From: Rhodococcus ruber NBRC 15591
GTDB taxonomy: Bacteria > Actinomycetota > Actinomycetes > Mycobacteriales > Mycobacteriaceae
DNA: 64,000 nucleotides
Direction: 5' to 3'
Assembly: GCF_001894945.1 (NCBI RefSeq)
Contig: NZ_BCXE01000019.1
Span: 59,657 to 123,656, forward strand
The first letter of the stretch is position 1; the number at the start of each line of letters is the position of its first letter. The translations under genes were made by a program, and so were the position numbers. Under the pieces are notes generated by a model. It did no database searches. It saw nothing but the letters and a program-made list of their open reading frames with translations, and was not told the origin of the DNA. Positions 52,495 to 60,421 of the stretch are shown piece by piece.

Positions 52495-52502
52495 AGGACC
52501 CG

Positions 52503-52521
52503 ACGGTAGACCCAGTACCGT
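52503..52521. promoter_or_regulatory. Back-to-back promoters of the Rv0495c-like and Ppx genes
   Basis: TACCGT on the minus strand (52508-52503) and TACCGT on the plus strand (52516-52521) are only 7 bp apart and point outward, serving start codons 34 bp apart. The two promoters must compete for polymerase. Confidence 0.55.
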
Positions 52522-52527
52522 ATGTAT

Positions 52528-53481
52528 GTGCGCCTTGGGGTACTCGACGTCGGAAGCAACACCGTTCATCTACTCGTGGTGGACGCTCATCGCGGTGGCC
52601 ATCCCACCCCCATGAGCTCGACGAAGGCAACCCTACGCCTGTCCGAGAACACGGACGACCGCGGTGACATCACCCCGCAGGGCGCCGACCGGCTGGTCGA
52701 GACGGTCGCCGACTTCGCCGGCATCGCCCGCACCTCCGGATGCGAGGAGCTGATGGCGTTCGCGACCTCCGCGGTGCGCGATGCCACCAACTCCGACGCG
52801 GTGCTCAGTCGCGTCCGCGCCGAGACCGGCGTCGCGCTCGAGGTGCTCTCCGGTGTGGACGAGGCCCGGCTGACGTTCCTCGCGGTGCGGCGGTGGTACG
52901 GCTGGAGCGCGGGACGCATCCTGTGCCTGGACATCGGCGGCGGCTCCCTGGAGCTGACCTTCGGCGGCGACGAGGACCCCGACGTGGCGTTCTCGTTGCA
53001 GCTCGGTGCCGGGCGCCTGACCCGGGACTGGCTGAGCGAGGACCCGCCCGGTAAGCGGCGCGTCGCGGTGCTGCGGGACTGGCTCGATGCCGAACTCGTC
53101 CGGCCCGCCGAGGAGCTGCGGGCGGCCGGTGTTCCCGACCTGTGCGTGGGGAGCTCGAAGACCTTCCGCACCCTCGCACGGCTGACCGGTGCCGCCCCGT
53201 CGTCGGCGGGCCCCCGGGTGCGGCGCACCCTGACCGCCGCCGGGTTGCGTCAGCTCATCGCATTCATCTCCCGCATGACGGCCGCGGACCGTGCCGAGCT
53301 CGAGGGCGTGAGCTCCGACCGGTCGCAGCAGATCGTCGCCGGTGCCCTCGTCGCGGAGGCCGCCATGCGCGCGCTGGGAGTGGAAACTCTCGATATCTGT
53401 CCCTGGGCCCTGCGCGAGGGGCTCATTCTCCGCAAGCTCGACACCGAGATGGGGGGCGAACTGATGGTGGTTTCGCAATGA
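52528..53481 (+). CDS. Ppx/GppA family phosphatase (Rv0496-like)
   Basis: A 317-residue exopolyphosphatase-type protein of the ASKHA fold: [18 protein letters not shown] at the start, [12 protein letters not shown] (phosphate 2 loop), and [16 protein letters not shown] at the end. The mycobacterial relative (Ppx1) hydrolyses short polyphosphate. GTG 52528 is preferred over upstream ATG because it is 6 nt after TACCGT and starts [10 protein letters not shown]. The last codons overlap the next start as ATGA. Together with PPK2 at 4113 it suggests polyphosphate turnover. Confidence 0.9.
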   Translation: MRLGVLDVGSNTVHLLVVDAHRGGHPTPMSSTKATLRLSENTDDRGDITPQGADRLVETVADFAGIARTSGCEELMAFATSAVRDATNSDAVLSRVRAETGVALEVLSGVDEARLTFLAVRRWYGWSAGRILCLDIGGGSLELTFGGDEDPDVAFSLQLGAGRLTRDWLSEDPPGKRRVAVLRDWLDAELVRPAEELRAAGVPDLCVGSSKTFRTLARLTGAAPSSAGPRVRRTLTAAGLRQLIAFISRMTAADRAELEGVSSDRSQQIVAGALVAEAAMRALGVETLDICPWALREGLILRKLDTEMGGELMVVSQ

Positions 53482-54599
53482 CGGACGGCAGCAGCACCGA
53501 CACCGGGCAGATCTCCGTCGCGGAGCTGCTGGCCCGCAACGGCCAGAAGGTGAATTCCCGCGCCGGCGGACGCCGCCGCCGTGGCGTCAGCGGCGGCATC
53601 TCGGTTGCGGAACTGACCGGCGAGATTCCCGTGACCGCCCCGGAACCGGCCCAGGCGCCGAAGACCGGAGTCTCCGAGGCCGACGTCCCCGAGACCGAGG
53701 CTGCCGAGACCGAGGCTCCCGAGACCGAGGCCCCCGAGACCGAGGCTCCGGAGAGCGAGGCCCCGGAGAGCGAGGCCCCGGAGGCCGAACCCGTCGTGTC
53801 CGCTCCGCCGAAGGCGCAGGCGCCGGTGCCCTCGACGACGCAGGCGCCGGTGGCTCCGAAAGCGCTGGCGCCGGTGCCGCGGCGGCCGGACCGTCGCGAA
53901 CCCGAGCCCGAACCCGAACCGTCCGAGACCGAGGCGACCGGGCCCGGGACCCCGGCCCCGACGTCCCCGCCCCGGACGCGCGAGGAGCCGGCGGCCGAGC
54001 GGGTGCCGGTGAAGGTCGAGTCGCCGACCGAGATCATCCGTCCGGCCGTCCTGCCGCGACGAGCGCGCGCGCACGCCGAGGTGGCCGTGAGTGCTCCGGC
54101 GCGGCCCGCGGATACCCCCGAGCCGAGGCTGCTGTCCGGGCCCGCGAGCGACCTGCGGGGCAGCGGCGACGACACCGCCGATGGCGAGACCGAGACGATC
54201 GGCAAGGCCGTGGCCGCGGACGAGCCGGACGTGGAGCAGCGGGAGAAGCCCGCGTCCCGTCGCAGCGACGCCGCAGCGGCGGAGACCCCGTCCGCGGCGG
54301 AGTCCGACGTCCCGTCCGGCACCGGCGAGTCCCGCAGCGCGATCGCGCAGTGGTCCCGGTTGATCGGCGAGGGTGTCGTCGCGATCGTCGCGGGCGCCCT
54401 GCTGTTCAAGGGCTTCGAGCAGTTGTGGGATGCGTTGCCGTGGGTGGCGTTCGCACTCGCCCTGCTGGTCATCGTCGGCCTGGTGGCGATGGTGCGCATC
54501 CTGCGCCGCACCGACGACATCGCGAGCCAGCTCATCGCCCTCGCCGTGGGTGCCTTCGTGACGTTCGGTCCGCTGTTGTTCCTGCTGCCCACCGGCTGA
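53478..54599 (+). CDS. Rv0497-like membrane protein with long acidic repeat region
   Basis: A 373-residue protein. The N-terminus (ISVAELLARNGQKVNSR, with a second ISVAELTGEIPV) is conserved in mycolata; then about 250 residues of Pro/Glu/Ala-rich disorder, including six 5-residue ETEAP-like repeats; then two or three membrane helices (about 294-367). ATG 53478 overlaps the Ppx stop, so translation is coupled. Function unknown; the duplicated ISVAEL segment may be a protein-binding motif. Confidence 0.82.
   Translation: MTDGSSTDTGQISVAELLARNGQKVNSRAGGRRRRGVSGGISVAELTGEIPVTAPEPAQAPKTGVSEADVPETEAAETEAPETEAPETEAPESEAPESEAPEAEPVVSAPPKAQAPVPSTTQAPVAPKALAPVPRRPDRREPEPEPEPSETEATGPGTPAPTSPPRTREEPAAERVPVKVESPTEIIRPAVLPRRARAHAEVAVSAPARPADTPEPRLLSGPASDLRGSGDDTADGETETIGKAVAADEPDVEQREKPASRRSDAAAAETPSAAESDVPSGTGESRSAIAQWSRLIGEGVVAIVAGALLFKGFEQLWDALPWVAFALALLVIVGLVAMVRILRRTDDIASQLIALAVGAFVTFGPLLFLLPTG
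53691..53780 (+). repeat. 15-bp coding tandem repeat (six units)
   Basis: Six in-frame 15-bp units of the form GAGACCGAGGCTCCC, the last two with GAGAGC, encode ETEAP/ESEAP. Copy number is likely to vary between strains. Confidence 0.85.
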
Positions 54600-54613
54600 C
54601 CCGGCACATCGTC

Positions 54614-55576
54614 ATGAGCACCCTGTCGCGAGAGATCCTGGTCGGACTGTCCACCGCTTCGGTGTACCCGGAGAACACCGAGGCGGCCTTCCGCTATGCG
54701 GCCGAACTCGGCTACGACGGCGTGGAGCTGATGGTGTGGGCGGAGTCGGTGAGCCAGGACGTGCGTGCGGTGCAGGCGCTGGTGCGCAAGTACGGCATAC
54801 CGGTGCTGGCGGTGCACGCGCCGTGCCTGTTGATCTCGCAGCGTGTGTGGGGTTCGGATCCGGCCGCGAAGCTCGAGCGGTCGGTGCGCGCAGCGGAAGC
54901 GCTCGGGGCCGCGTCGGTGGTGGTGCATCCGCCGTTCCGATGGCAGCGCCGGTACGCGGAGGGCTTCGCGGATCAGGTCGCGGACCTCGAGGACCGCAGC
55001 CACGTGGTCGTGGCGGTGGAGAACATGTACCCGATGCGCGCCGACGTGTTCTTCGGCGGCCGCGACCGCACCGCGCAGCGCATGAGACGGCGTGGCGGGC
55101 CCGGCCGTGCGGTGTCGGCCTTCAGCCCGTCGATCGATCCCACCGACACCGGCTTCGCGCACTACACACTGGACCTGTCGCACACGGCCACGGCGGGGAT
55201 GGACGCGATGGCCCTCGCCGAGCGGATGGGCGGCGGTCTGGCTCATCTGCACCTCGCGGACGGTCACGGCGCGTCGACGGACGAGCATCTGCTCCCGGGC
55301 GACGGCGGCCAGCCGTGCGAGCAGGTGTGCCGGCTACTGGCCGAGAGCGACTTCACCGGGCACGTCGTCCTGGAGGTCAGTACCCAGGGGGCGCGCACGC
55401 GGTCCGCGCGGGCGGGAGCGCTGACCCGGTCGCTGGCCTTCGCGCGCGAGCATCTGCACCGGGCCCCCCGCCTGGCGATCACCACCGGGCCCGAGCATCC
55501 GCGTGCGACGACGATCGAGCAGGTGCACCCGTCAGGCCAGAGCACCGAGTCCGGCGCCGAGAACCACGACTCCTGA
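54614..55576 (+). CDS. Sugar phosphate isomerase/epimerase family protein (Rv0498-like)
   Basis: A 320-residue TIM-barrel protein of the xylose-isomerase-like (AP endonuclease 2) superfamily: LGYDGVELMVWAES, VHPPFRWQRRYAEG, VAVENMYPM, LDLSHTATAGMD and LHLADGHGASTDEHLLPGDG carry the metal ligands Glu, His and Asp. Substrate unknown. It starts 14 bp after the Rv0497-like stop. Its last 45 nt overlap the convergent membrane gene. Confidence 0.87.
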   Translation: MSTLSREILVGLSTASVYPENTEAAFRYAAELGYDGVELMVWAESVSQDVRAVQALVRKYGIPVLAVHAPCLLISQRVWGSDPAAKLERSVRAAEALGAASVVVHPPFRWQRRYAEGFADQVADLEDRSHVVVAVENMYPMRADVFFGGRDRTAQRMRRRGGPGRAVSAFSPSIDPTDTGFAHYTLDLSHTATAGMDAMALAERMGGGLAHLHLADGHGASTDEHLLPGDGGQPCEQVCRLLAESDFTGHVVLEVSTQGARTRSARAGALTRSLAFAREHLHRAPRLAITTGPEHPRATTIEQVHPSGQSTESGAENHDS

Positions 55577-55951
55577 GATCGTCACGCCGGCGACGAGGGC
55601 GGCGGCACCCAGCCATACGCAGGCGATCATGGCGCCCGGCCGCCTGGGGTCCGGGCCGAGCACGGACAGGAAGAACCCGGCGGGAATCAGGATCGCCGAG
55701 CCGAGCACTGCGATCGCGCCGGCGGCGGCCCATCCGGGTGAGGCGCCGACGGCGTCGGTGAGCACGGCGACCAGCAACCCCAAGGTGACGAGGACGCCGG
55801 CGTGGGCGTGACCGGCGCGGAAGAAGGACTTCTGCAGGTCGTTGGCCGGCACGTGCCCGCCCGCGACGCGCAGCAGGAACGTGCCGCCGAAGGCGATCCC
55901 GGTGACGGTGAGCAGGGTGGCGCCGAGAGCGACGACGAGTACGGGGTGCAC
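55532..55951 (-). CDS. Four-helix membrane protein, function unknown
   Basis: A 139-residue membrane protein with four hydrophobic segments (about 4-28, 48-66, 75-97 and 110-135) and FFRAGHAHAGVLVTLGLL, a His-bearing motif in helix 2 seen in small actinobacterial membrane proteins. GAGGAGG lies 5 nt before GTG 55951. It is divergent from the MerR gene and probably controlled by it through the two dyads between them. Confidence 0.8.
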   Translation of the reverse strand: MHPVLVVALGATLLTVTGIAFGGTFLLRVAGGHVPANDLQKSFFRAGHAHAGVLVTLGLLVAVLTDAVGASPGWAAAGAIAVLGSAILIPAGFFLSVLGPDPRRPGAMIACVWLGAAALVAGVTISGVVVLGAGLGALA

Positions 55952-55972
55952 GGAATCCTCCTCGCGGAGTAT

Positions 55973-56014
55973 TGGATAGTTGCAGTATCCAATACTGGAT
56001 AGTTGTACTATCCA
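55973..56014. promoter_or_regulatory. Two near-identical 19-bp operators in the MerR divergent region
   Basis: TGGATA-GTTGCAG-TATCCA (55973-55991) and TGGATA-GTTGTAC-TATCCA (55996-56014) differ at two of 19 positions and repeat every 23 bp. A rightward promoter reads TTGCAG (55980-55985), a 20-bp spacer and TACTAT (56006-56011); over-long spacers are typical of MerR activation. Confidence 0.75.
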
Positions 56015-56033
56015 CTGTCAAGGGGAGGTGGCA

Positions 56034-56735
56034 ATGCGGATCTCGGAACTGGTGGACCGGACCGGCGTCCCGCTGGCGACCGTGAAGTACTACCTGCGCG
56101 AGGGGCTGCTGATGCCGGGCGAGGCGACCAGCGCCACCCAGGCCCGGTACGACGGGCGGCACGTGCGGCGCCTCGCGCTGATCCGTGCGCTCGCCGCCCA
56201 GGGGCTGCCGCTGCCGCGCATCCGCGAGATCGTCCGCCTCCTCGACGGCACCGACGAGTCGCTGTTCGTCGCCCTCGGCCGGGCCATCGCGGCGCTGCCG
56301 CCCTACCCGCCGGGCGACGGCGAGTCCGTACCCCACGACTATCCGCGCGCCCGGCACGTCCTCGAACGGCTCGGTCAGCTCTACGACCCCCGGTTCGCCG
56401 CCGTCGCACAGCTCGAGCGGGCCCTCGCCGCCCTCGACTCCGCCGGCCTGACGATGAGCGACGAGCGCATCGACGTCTACGGACGGCACGTGCTCGGCAT
56501 CGCCGAGATCGACATCGACCTGCTGCCCACCCGCTCCCGGGAGGCGACGGTCGAGGCGGCGGTCCTCGGCACCGCCCTGTACGAACCCGTCCTCACCGCG
56601 ATGCGCCGTCTCGCACACCAGCACCTTGCCGCCCGTCGCCTCACCGAGTCCGGCCCGCCCGTCCCCGATTCACCGGACGGACCCGTCCCCGATTCACCGG
56701 ACGGACCCGTCCCCGATTCACAGGAGCAGCAATGA
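56034..56735 (+). CDS. MerR family transcriptional regulator
   Basis: A 233-residue regulator. The N-terminal MerR HTH (MRISELVDRTGVPLATVKYY, then LREGLL) is followed by a helical effector domain (about 75-205) and a Pro/Asp tail made of PDSPDGPV repeats. GGGAGG lies about 6 nt before ATG 56034. The stop overlaps the thioesterase start (ATGA), so both are made together. Inducer unknown. It probably binds the paired dyads upstream. Confidence 0.88.
   Translation: MRISELVDRTGVPLATVKYYLREGLLMPGEATSATQARYDGRHVRRLALIRALAAQGLPLPRIREIVRLLDGTDESLFVALGRAIAALPPYPPGDGESVPHDYPRARHVLERLGQLYDPRFAAVAQLERALAALDSAGLTMSDERIDVYGRHVLGIAEIDIDLLPTRSREATVEAAVLGTALYEPVLTAMRRLAHQHLAARRLTESGPPVPDSPDGPVPDSPDGPVPDSQEQQ
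56658..56721 (+). repeat. 24-bp coding tandem repeat at the MerR 3' end
   Basis: Two exact 24-bp units (56658-56681, 56682-56705) and a 16-bp partial third copy encode the octapeptide PVPDSPDG repeated. It lies in the tail after the effector domain, so length changes should be tolerated. Confidence 0.85.
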
Positions 56736-57586
56736 CCGACACCGTGCCCGATCCCGGCAACCACCCCTTCCGCGACCTGACGACGCTCGACGCCGCCGGC
56801 GACGACCGTTGGCTCGCGCACATCGCCCCGGTCTGGACGATCGGCCCCAAGGTCCACGGGGGCTGCATGCTCGCGGTGTGCGCCGCGGCGGCCCGGTCGG
56901 CGGCGCAGGCGGCGGGAGCCGATCCGGCGGTGCAACCTCTTGCGGTCAGCGCCGGGTTCGTTGCCGCCCCCGACCCGGGCGACGTCCAGCTGACCACCAT
57001 CGTCCGCAAGCTCGGGAAGCAGGTCGGGCTCGTCGACGTGGAGCTCTCGCAGGGCGATCGGGTCGCGGTCCGTGCCTCGGTGACGCTCGGTCGGCCCGAC
57101 ACCGGCGAGCCGCGATACACCACTGCCCATCCGGTGGCCGAACTGTCGGTGCAGCCGCCCGCGGACGCGCCGCTGATCGGCCCCGGCCACCCGATGGCCC
57201 AGGTGGTGAACCTGTGCGGGGGCGCCGACCTCGTGGTGGACGAGACCAGTGCCCGTTTCCTCGCGGGAGAGCAGGGTGAACCGGTGGTGCGGATGTGGGC
57301 GCGGCCGTGGCCGGGGGACGAGGCCGACGTCGACACCGCCGCGCTGTTCGCGCTCATGGCCGGGGACATCTCGGCTCCGGTCACCATGAACCGGGGCCTG
57401 TTCGGCTGGGCGCCGACCGTGCAGCTCACCGCGTACCTGCGGCGACTGCCGGCGCCCGGCTGGCTGCGGATCATGGCCGACAGCACGGTCCTGGGCAACG
57501 CCTGGTTCGAGGAGGACCACACCGTCGTCGATGCCACCGGCGCCGTCGTCGTGCAGAGCCGTCAGCTCGCCATGGTCCCGCGCTGA
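56732..57586 (+). CDS. Acyl-CoA thioesterase family protein (Rv0499-like)
   Basis: A 284-residue double-hotdog thioesterase-like protein: KVHGGCMLAVCAAAA is the helix of the first hotdog, VSAGFVAAPDPGDVQL its sheet, and the second half carries DISAPVTMNRG and PTVQLTAYLRRLPAPGWLRI. The family hydrolyses acyl-CoA. Start ATG 56732 overlaps the MerR stop. It is followed after 49 bp by proC. Chain-length preference unknown. Confidence 0.83.
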   Translation: MTDTVPDPGNHPFRDLTTLDAAGDDRWLAHIAPVWTIGPKVHGGCMLAVCAAAARSAAQAAGADPAVQPLAVSAGFVAAPDPGDVQLTTIVRKLGKQVGLVDVELSQGDRVAVRASVTLGRPDTGEPRYTTAHPVAELSVQPPADAPLIGPGHPMAQVVNLCGGADLVVDETSARFLAGEQGEPVVRMWARPWPGDEADVDTAALFALMAGDISAPVTMNRGLFGWAPTVQLTAYLRRLPAPGWLRIMADSTVLGNAWFEEDHTVVDATGAVVVQSRQLAMVPR

Positions 57587-57635
57587 TCGTCGGGGCGATG
57601 CGGGCCCCGGCAGCGGCCGTGGCAGGCTGTTGCCC

Positions 57636-58454
57636 ATGACGAGAATTGCGGTGATCGGCGGCGGCAGGATCGGTGAGGCGCTGGTCTCGGGGCTGCTGCA
57701 GAGTGGATTCGCGACCAAGGATCTGGTGGTCGTCGAGAAGTTCCCGGCGCGGAGCGAGGAGCTCACCGCCGAGTACTCGATCCGGGTCACCGACTCGATC
57801 GCCGACGCGGCCGAAGGTGCGGACGTGCTGGTGATCGCGGTCAAGCCGGGCGACGTCGACGTCGTGCTCGCCGATCTGGGCAAGGCAGACCTCGACAGCG
57901 AACGCGAGAAGCTGCTGATGTCGCTGGTCGCCGGCGTGCCCACGTCCCGGTACGAGAACCGGCTGCCGGCCGGATCGCCGGTTGTGCGCGTCATGCCCAA
58001 CACCCCGATGCTGGTGGGGGAGGGCGCGAGCGTGATCGCCGCCGGCCGGCACGTCAAGCCCGACCACCTGGCGCTGGCACGTGAGGTCCTGGAGTCGGTG
58101 GGGACCGTGACGGTGGTTCCCGAGTCCCAGATCGACGCGGTGACCGCTGTGTCCGGTTCCGGTCCGGCGTATTTCTTCCTCGTCGCCGAGGCGATGATCG
58201 ACGCGGGCGTCGCCCTGGGACTGACGCGGGCGACGACGACCGAGCTCGTGGTGCAGACGATGACCGGCTCGGCGGCCATGCTCGCCCGGTCGGGGGAGAA
58301 CGCCGCCGACCTGCGCGCGGCGGTGACATCGCCGGGTGGAACCACCGCGGCGGCGATCCGGGAACTCGAGCGCGGCGGCGTGCGGACGGCGTTCTACGAG
58401 GCCCTCGCGGCCGCCCGGGACCGCTCTGCGGCACTCGGTTCGTCCGCCGATTGA
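57636..58454 (+). CDS. proC: Pyrroline-5-carboxylate reductase
   Basis: A 272-residue ProC, the last step of proline synthesis. NAD(P)-binding IAVIGGGRIGEALVSGLL at the N-terminus, VRVMPNTPMLVGEG, and the family signature AVTAVSGSGPAYFFLVAEAM, then LRAAVTSPGGTTAAAI. ATG 57636 is 7 nt after CAGGCT; the longer frame overlaps the thioesterase gene. The position matches Rv0500. Confidence 0.95.
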   Translation: MTRIAVIGGGRIGEALVSGLLQSGFATKDLVVVEKFPARSEELTAEYSIRVTDSIADAAEGADVLVIAVKPGDVDVVLADLGKADLDSEREKLLMSLVAGVPTSRYENRLPAGSPVVRVMPNTPMLVGEGASVIAAGRHVKPDHLALAREVLESVGTVTVVPESQIDAVTAVSGSGPAYFFLVAEAMIDAGVALGLTRATTTELVVQTMTGSAAMLARSGENAADLRAAVTSPGGTTAAAIRELERGGVRTAFYEALAAARDRSAALGSSAD

Positions 58455-58575
58455 GGAAATTGGTCGTCCGCATCGTCGCACGGGAACCATTGGTCACGCT
58501 AAGCTCGATTGAGCACGTGCGTGTCTGTTCCGCCGGAGGGGAAGCCGGCGGCGCGGGACGTGCCGGAGGTGTGTA

Positions 58576-58812
58576 ATGGTATCTGGAAGCAAACCGTCGA
58601 AGGGTCAACCCGAGGACGGTCAGTCGGTTCTCTCCGGCACCCAGTTCCTCACCGTCGCCGAAGTGGCGGCGCTGATGCGGGTGTCGAAGATGACCGTGTA
58701 CAGGCTGGTGCACAGCGGGGAACTGCCCGCCGTGCGAGTGGGACGTTCGTTCCGGGTGCACGCCAAGGCCGTGCACGATTACCTGGAAACGTCCTACTTC
58801 GACGTCGGCTGA
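58576..58812 (+). CDS. Excisionase-type helix-turn-helix protein (Rv0500A-like)
   Basis: A 78-residue DNA-binding protein with a MerR/excisionase-like winged [23 protein letters not shown] then [23 protein letters not shown] lies 5 nt before ATG 58576. It is a conserved chromosomal gene between proC and the bS22 gene in mycolata, so it is not evidence of a phage despite the domain name. Target unknown. An ACCATTGGT palindrome lies about 80 bp upstream. Confidence 0.88.
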
Positions 58813-58873
58813 GCGGTCGACGGCCGCAATCGGAGCCCGGAGCGGACCTCGGTTTCACTACTCGAAACCCGCC

Positions 58874-58901
58874 CCGGTACGATTGCTTGTCGTCGTACCG
58901 G
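58874..58901. promoter_or_regulatory. Dyad on the bS22 promoter
   Basis: CCGGTACGA-N10-TCGTACCGG is a perfect 9-bp dyad that includes a likely -10, TACGAT (58878-58883), of the ribosomal protein gene. A second dyad, GGTTTC-N7-GAAACC (58851-58869), lies at the -35. Either could bind a regulator, possibly the HTH protein encoded just upstream (inference). Confidence 0.55.
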
Positions 58902-59014
58902 CCACCCGGTGTCGTGAGGCGCTGAGCTCGTCACCACGCGGCCCAGCGTCGACTACAGGCGTACGTCACCGGCGTGCGCGCAGGAACGCTAGAGAGAACG
59001 TGAGGGAAACCCAG

Positions 59015-59116
59015 ATGGGTTCTGTGATCAAGAAGCGCCGCAAGCGCATGTCGAAGAAGAAGCACCGTAAGCTGCTCCGCCGCACCCGAGTGCAGCGTCG
59101 TAAACTCGGCAAGTAG
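59015..59116 (+). CDS. Small ribosomal subunit protein bS22
   Basis: A 33-residue, extremely basic protein (starts [16 protein letters not shown]) matching the AURKAIP1/COX24-type protein bS22 seen near the decoding centre of the M. smegmatis 30S subunit. GAGGGA lies about 7 nt before ATG 59015. The leader from the predicted promoter is about 125 nt. Too short for most gene finders but highly conserved. Confidence 0.93.
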
Positions 59117-59126
59117 ATCGATTCCC

Positions 59127-59159
59127 CGATGCCCGTCACCCGTGTGGTGGCGGGCATCG
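59127..59159 (+). terminator. Terminator after the bS22 gene
   Basis: CGATGCCCG and CGGGCATCG (59127-59135 with 59151-59159) form a perfect 9-bp stem, with further CACC/GGTG pairing inside, 10 bp after the stop. Confidence 0.82.
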
Positions 59160-59350
59160 AGCGTCTGTGCCGACGGCCCGTCACGAGGTCGTCCGCGGAA
59201 CGCCCGATCCGGGTGGTATGCGGAGTCCGGGTGGCTGAGGACGAACGTCCCGCCTCCGGGTCTTTCCAGTGATCGGTTACGCCGGTGTAATGCTTTGTTG
59301 CGAGAGTCACCGTATCGTGAGAGACCGGAGTGACAGCAGGGGGTGAGTGG

Positions 59351-60421
59351 GTGAGTTCGGAGATCGACGGCATCGACCCGCCGAGGGTGGCTCTGGTCAC
59401 CGGCGCGAGCCGATTCCTCGGCGGGTACCTGGTCACCCGTCTGGCCCAGCACCCGGACGTCGAACGCGTCATCGCGGTCGACACCCAGTCGCCCACCAAG
59501 GACATGCTGCGGCGCATGGGCCGCGCCGAGTTCGTGCTCGCCGACATCCGCAACCCCCTCATCGGCAAGGTCATCCGGAACATGGACGTCGACACCGTCG
59601 TCCACACGTCCACCCTCACCAAGGCGCCGAAGTCCGGCAGTCGCGCCGCCATGAAGGACATGAACGTCCTCGGCGCGATGCAGTTGTTCGCCGTGTGCCA
59701 GAAGACCCCGTCCGTGCGACGCGTCGTGCTGCGCTCGTCGTCGGTGGTGTACGGATCGAGCGCGAAGGACCCCGCGAAGTTCACCGAGGAGATGAGCGCG
59801 CGCCGCCGTCCGACCGGCGCCTTCGCCCGCGACATGATCGAGGTCGAGGGCTACCTGCGCGGGATGGCACGCCGGCGGCCGGACATCGCGGCGACGATCC
59901 TGCGCCTGGCCCCGACGGTGGGCAACCACCTGCCCGGCTCCGTCTCGCGATACCTCACCTCCCCGATCGTGCCCACCATTCTCGGCCGCGATGCCCGGTT
60001 GCAGTTGCTGCACGAGGAGGATGCGCTCTCGGCGCTCGAGCGAGCCACCGTCGCCGGCCAGTCCGGGACCTACAACGTCGCCGGGGACGGCATCGTGATG
60101 ATGTCGCAGGCCGTGCGGCGGGCCGGCGGACTGACCGTGCCGATGCCCTACGGCTTGTTCCGCACCGTCGGGCAGGCGCTGATGGGGCCGGTGATGAAGT
60201 CGTTCAACAAGGAAGAACTCGACTACTTCCACTTCGGGCGCGGGCTGGACACCACGCGGATGCGCACCGAACTCGGCTTCGAGCCGAGGTGGACCACGAG
60301 GCAGGCCCTCGACGACTACGCTCGCAGCGTCGGGCTGCGGCAGGTCGTCAGGACGGAATGGGTCGATCGAACCGAGTCGATCCTGCTCTCGGCGCTCGGA
60401 GAGCGAATGGAGGCGCGATGA
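59351..60421 (+). CDS. NAD-dependent epimerase/dehydratase family protein (Rv0501-like)
   Basis: A 356-residue extended SDR: ALVTGASRFLGGYLVTRL (GxxxFxG cofactor motif), ADIRNPLIGKVI, SSSVVYGSS and a family-typical C-terminal half. The usual catalytic Tyr-x3-Lys is not evident at its normal place, so epimerase activity is doubtful. GTG 59351 (MSSEID) is preferred over GTG 59330 because AGGGGGT lies 7 nt upstream. The stop overlaps the acyltransferase start as ATGA. Confidence 0.82.
   Translation: MSSEIDGIDPPRVALVTGASRFLGGYLVTRLAQHPDVERVIAVDTQSPTKDMLRRMGRAEFVLADIRNPLIGKVIRNMDVDTVVHTSTLTKAPKSGSRAAMKDMNVLGAMQLFAVCQKTPSVRRVVLRSSSVVYGSSAKDPAKFTEEMSARRRPTGAFARDMIEVEGYLRGMARRRPDIAATILRLAPTVGNHLPGSVSRYLTSPIVPTILGRDARLQLLHEEDALSALERATVAGQSGTYNVAGDGIVMMSQAVRRAGGLTVPMPYGLFRTVGQALMGPVMKSFNKEELDYFHFGRGLDTTRMRTELGFEPRWTTRQALDDYARSVGLRQVVRTEWVDRTESILLSALGERMEAR

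Noticed and set aside
58576..58812. Phage excisionase as evidence of a prophage
   Set aside because: The gene is conserved in place between proC and the bS22 gene in mycolata, and no integrase, attachment site or phage genes are present.
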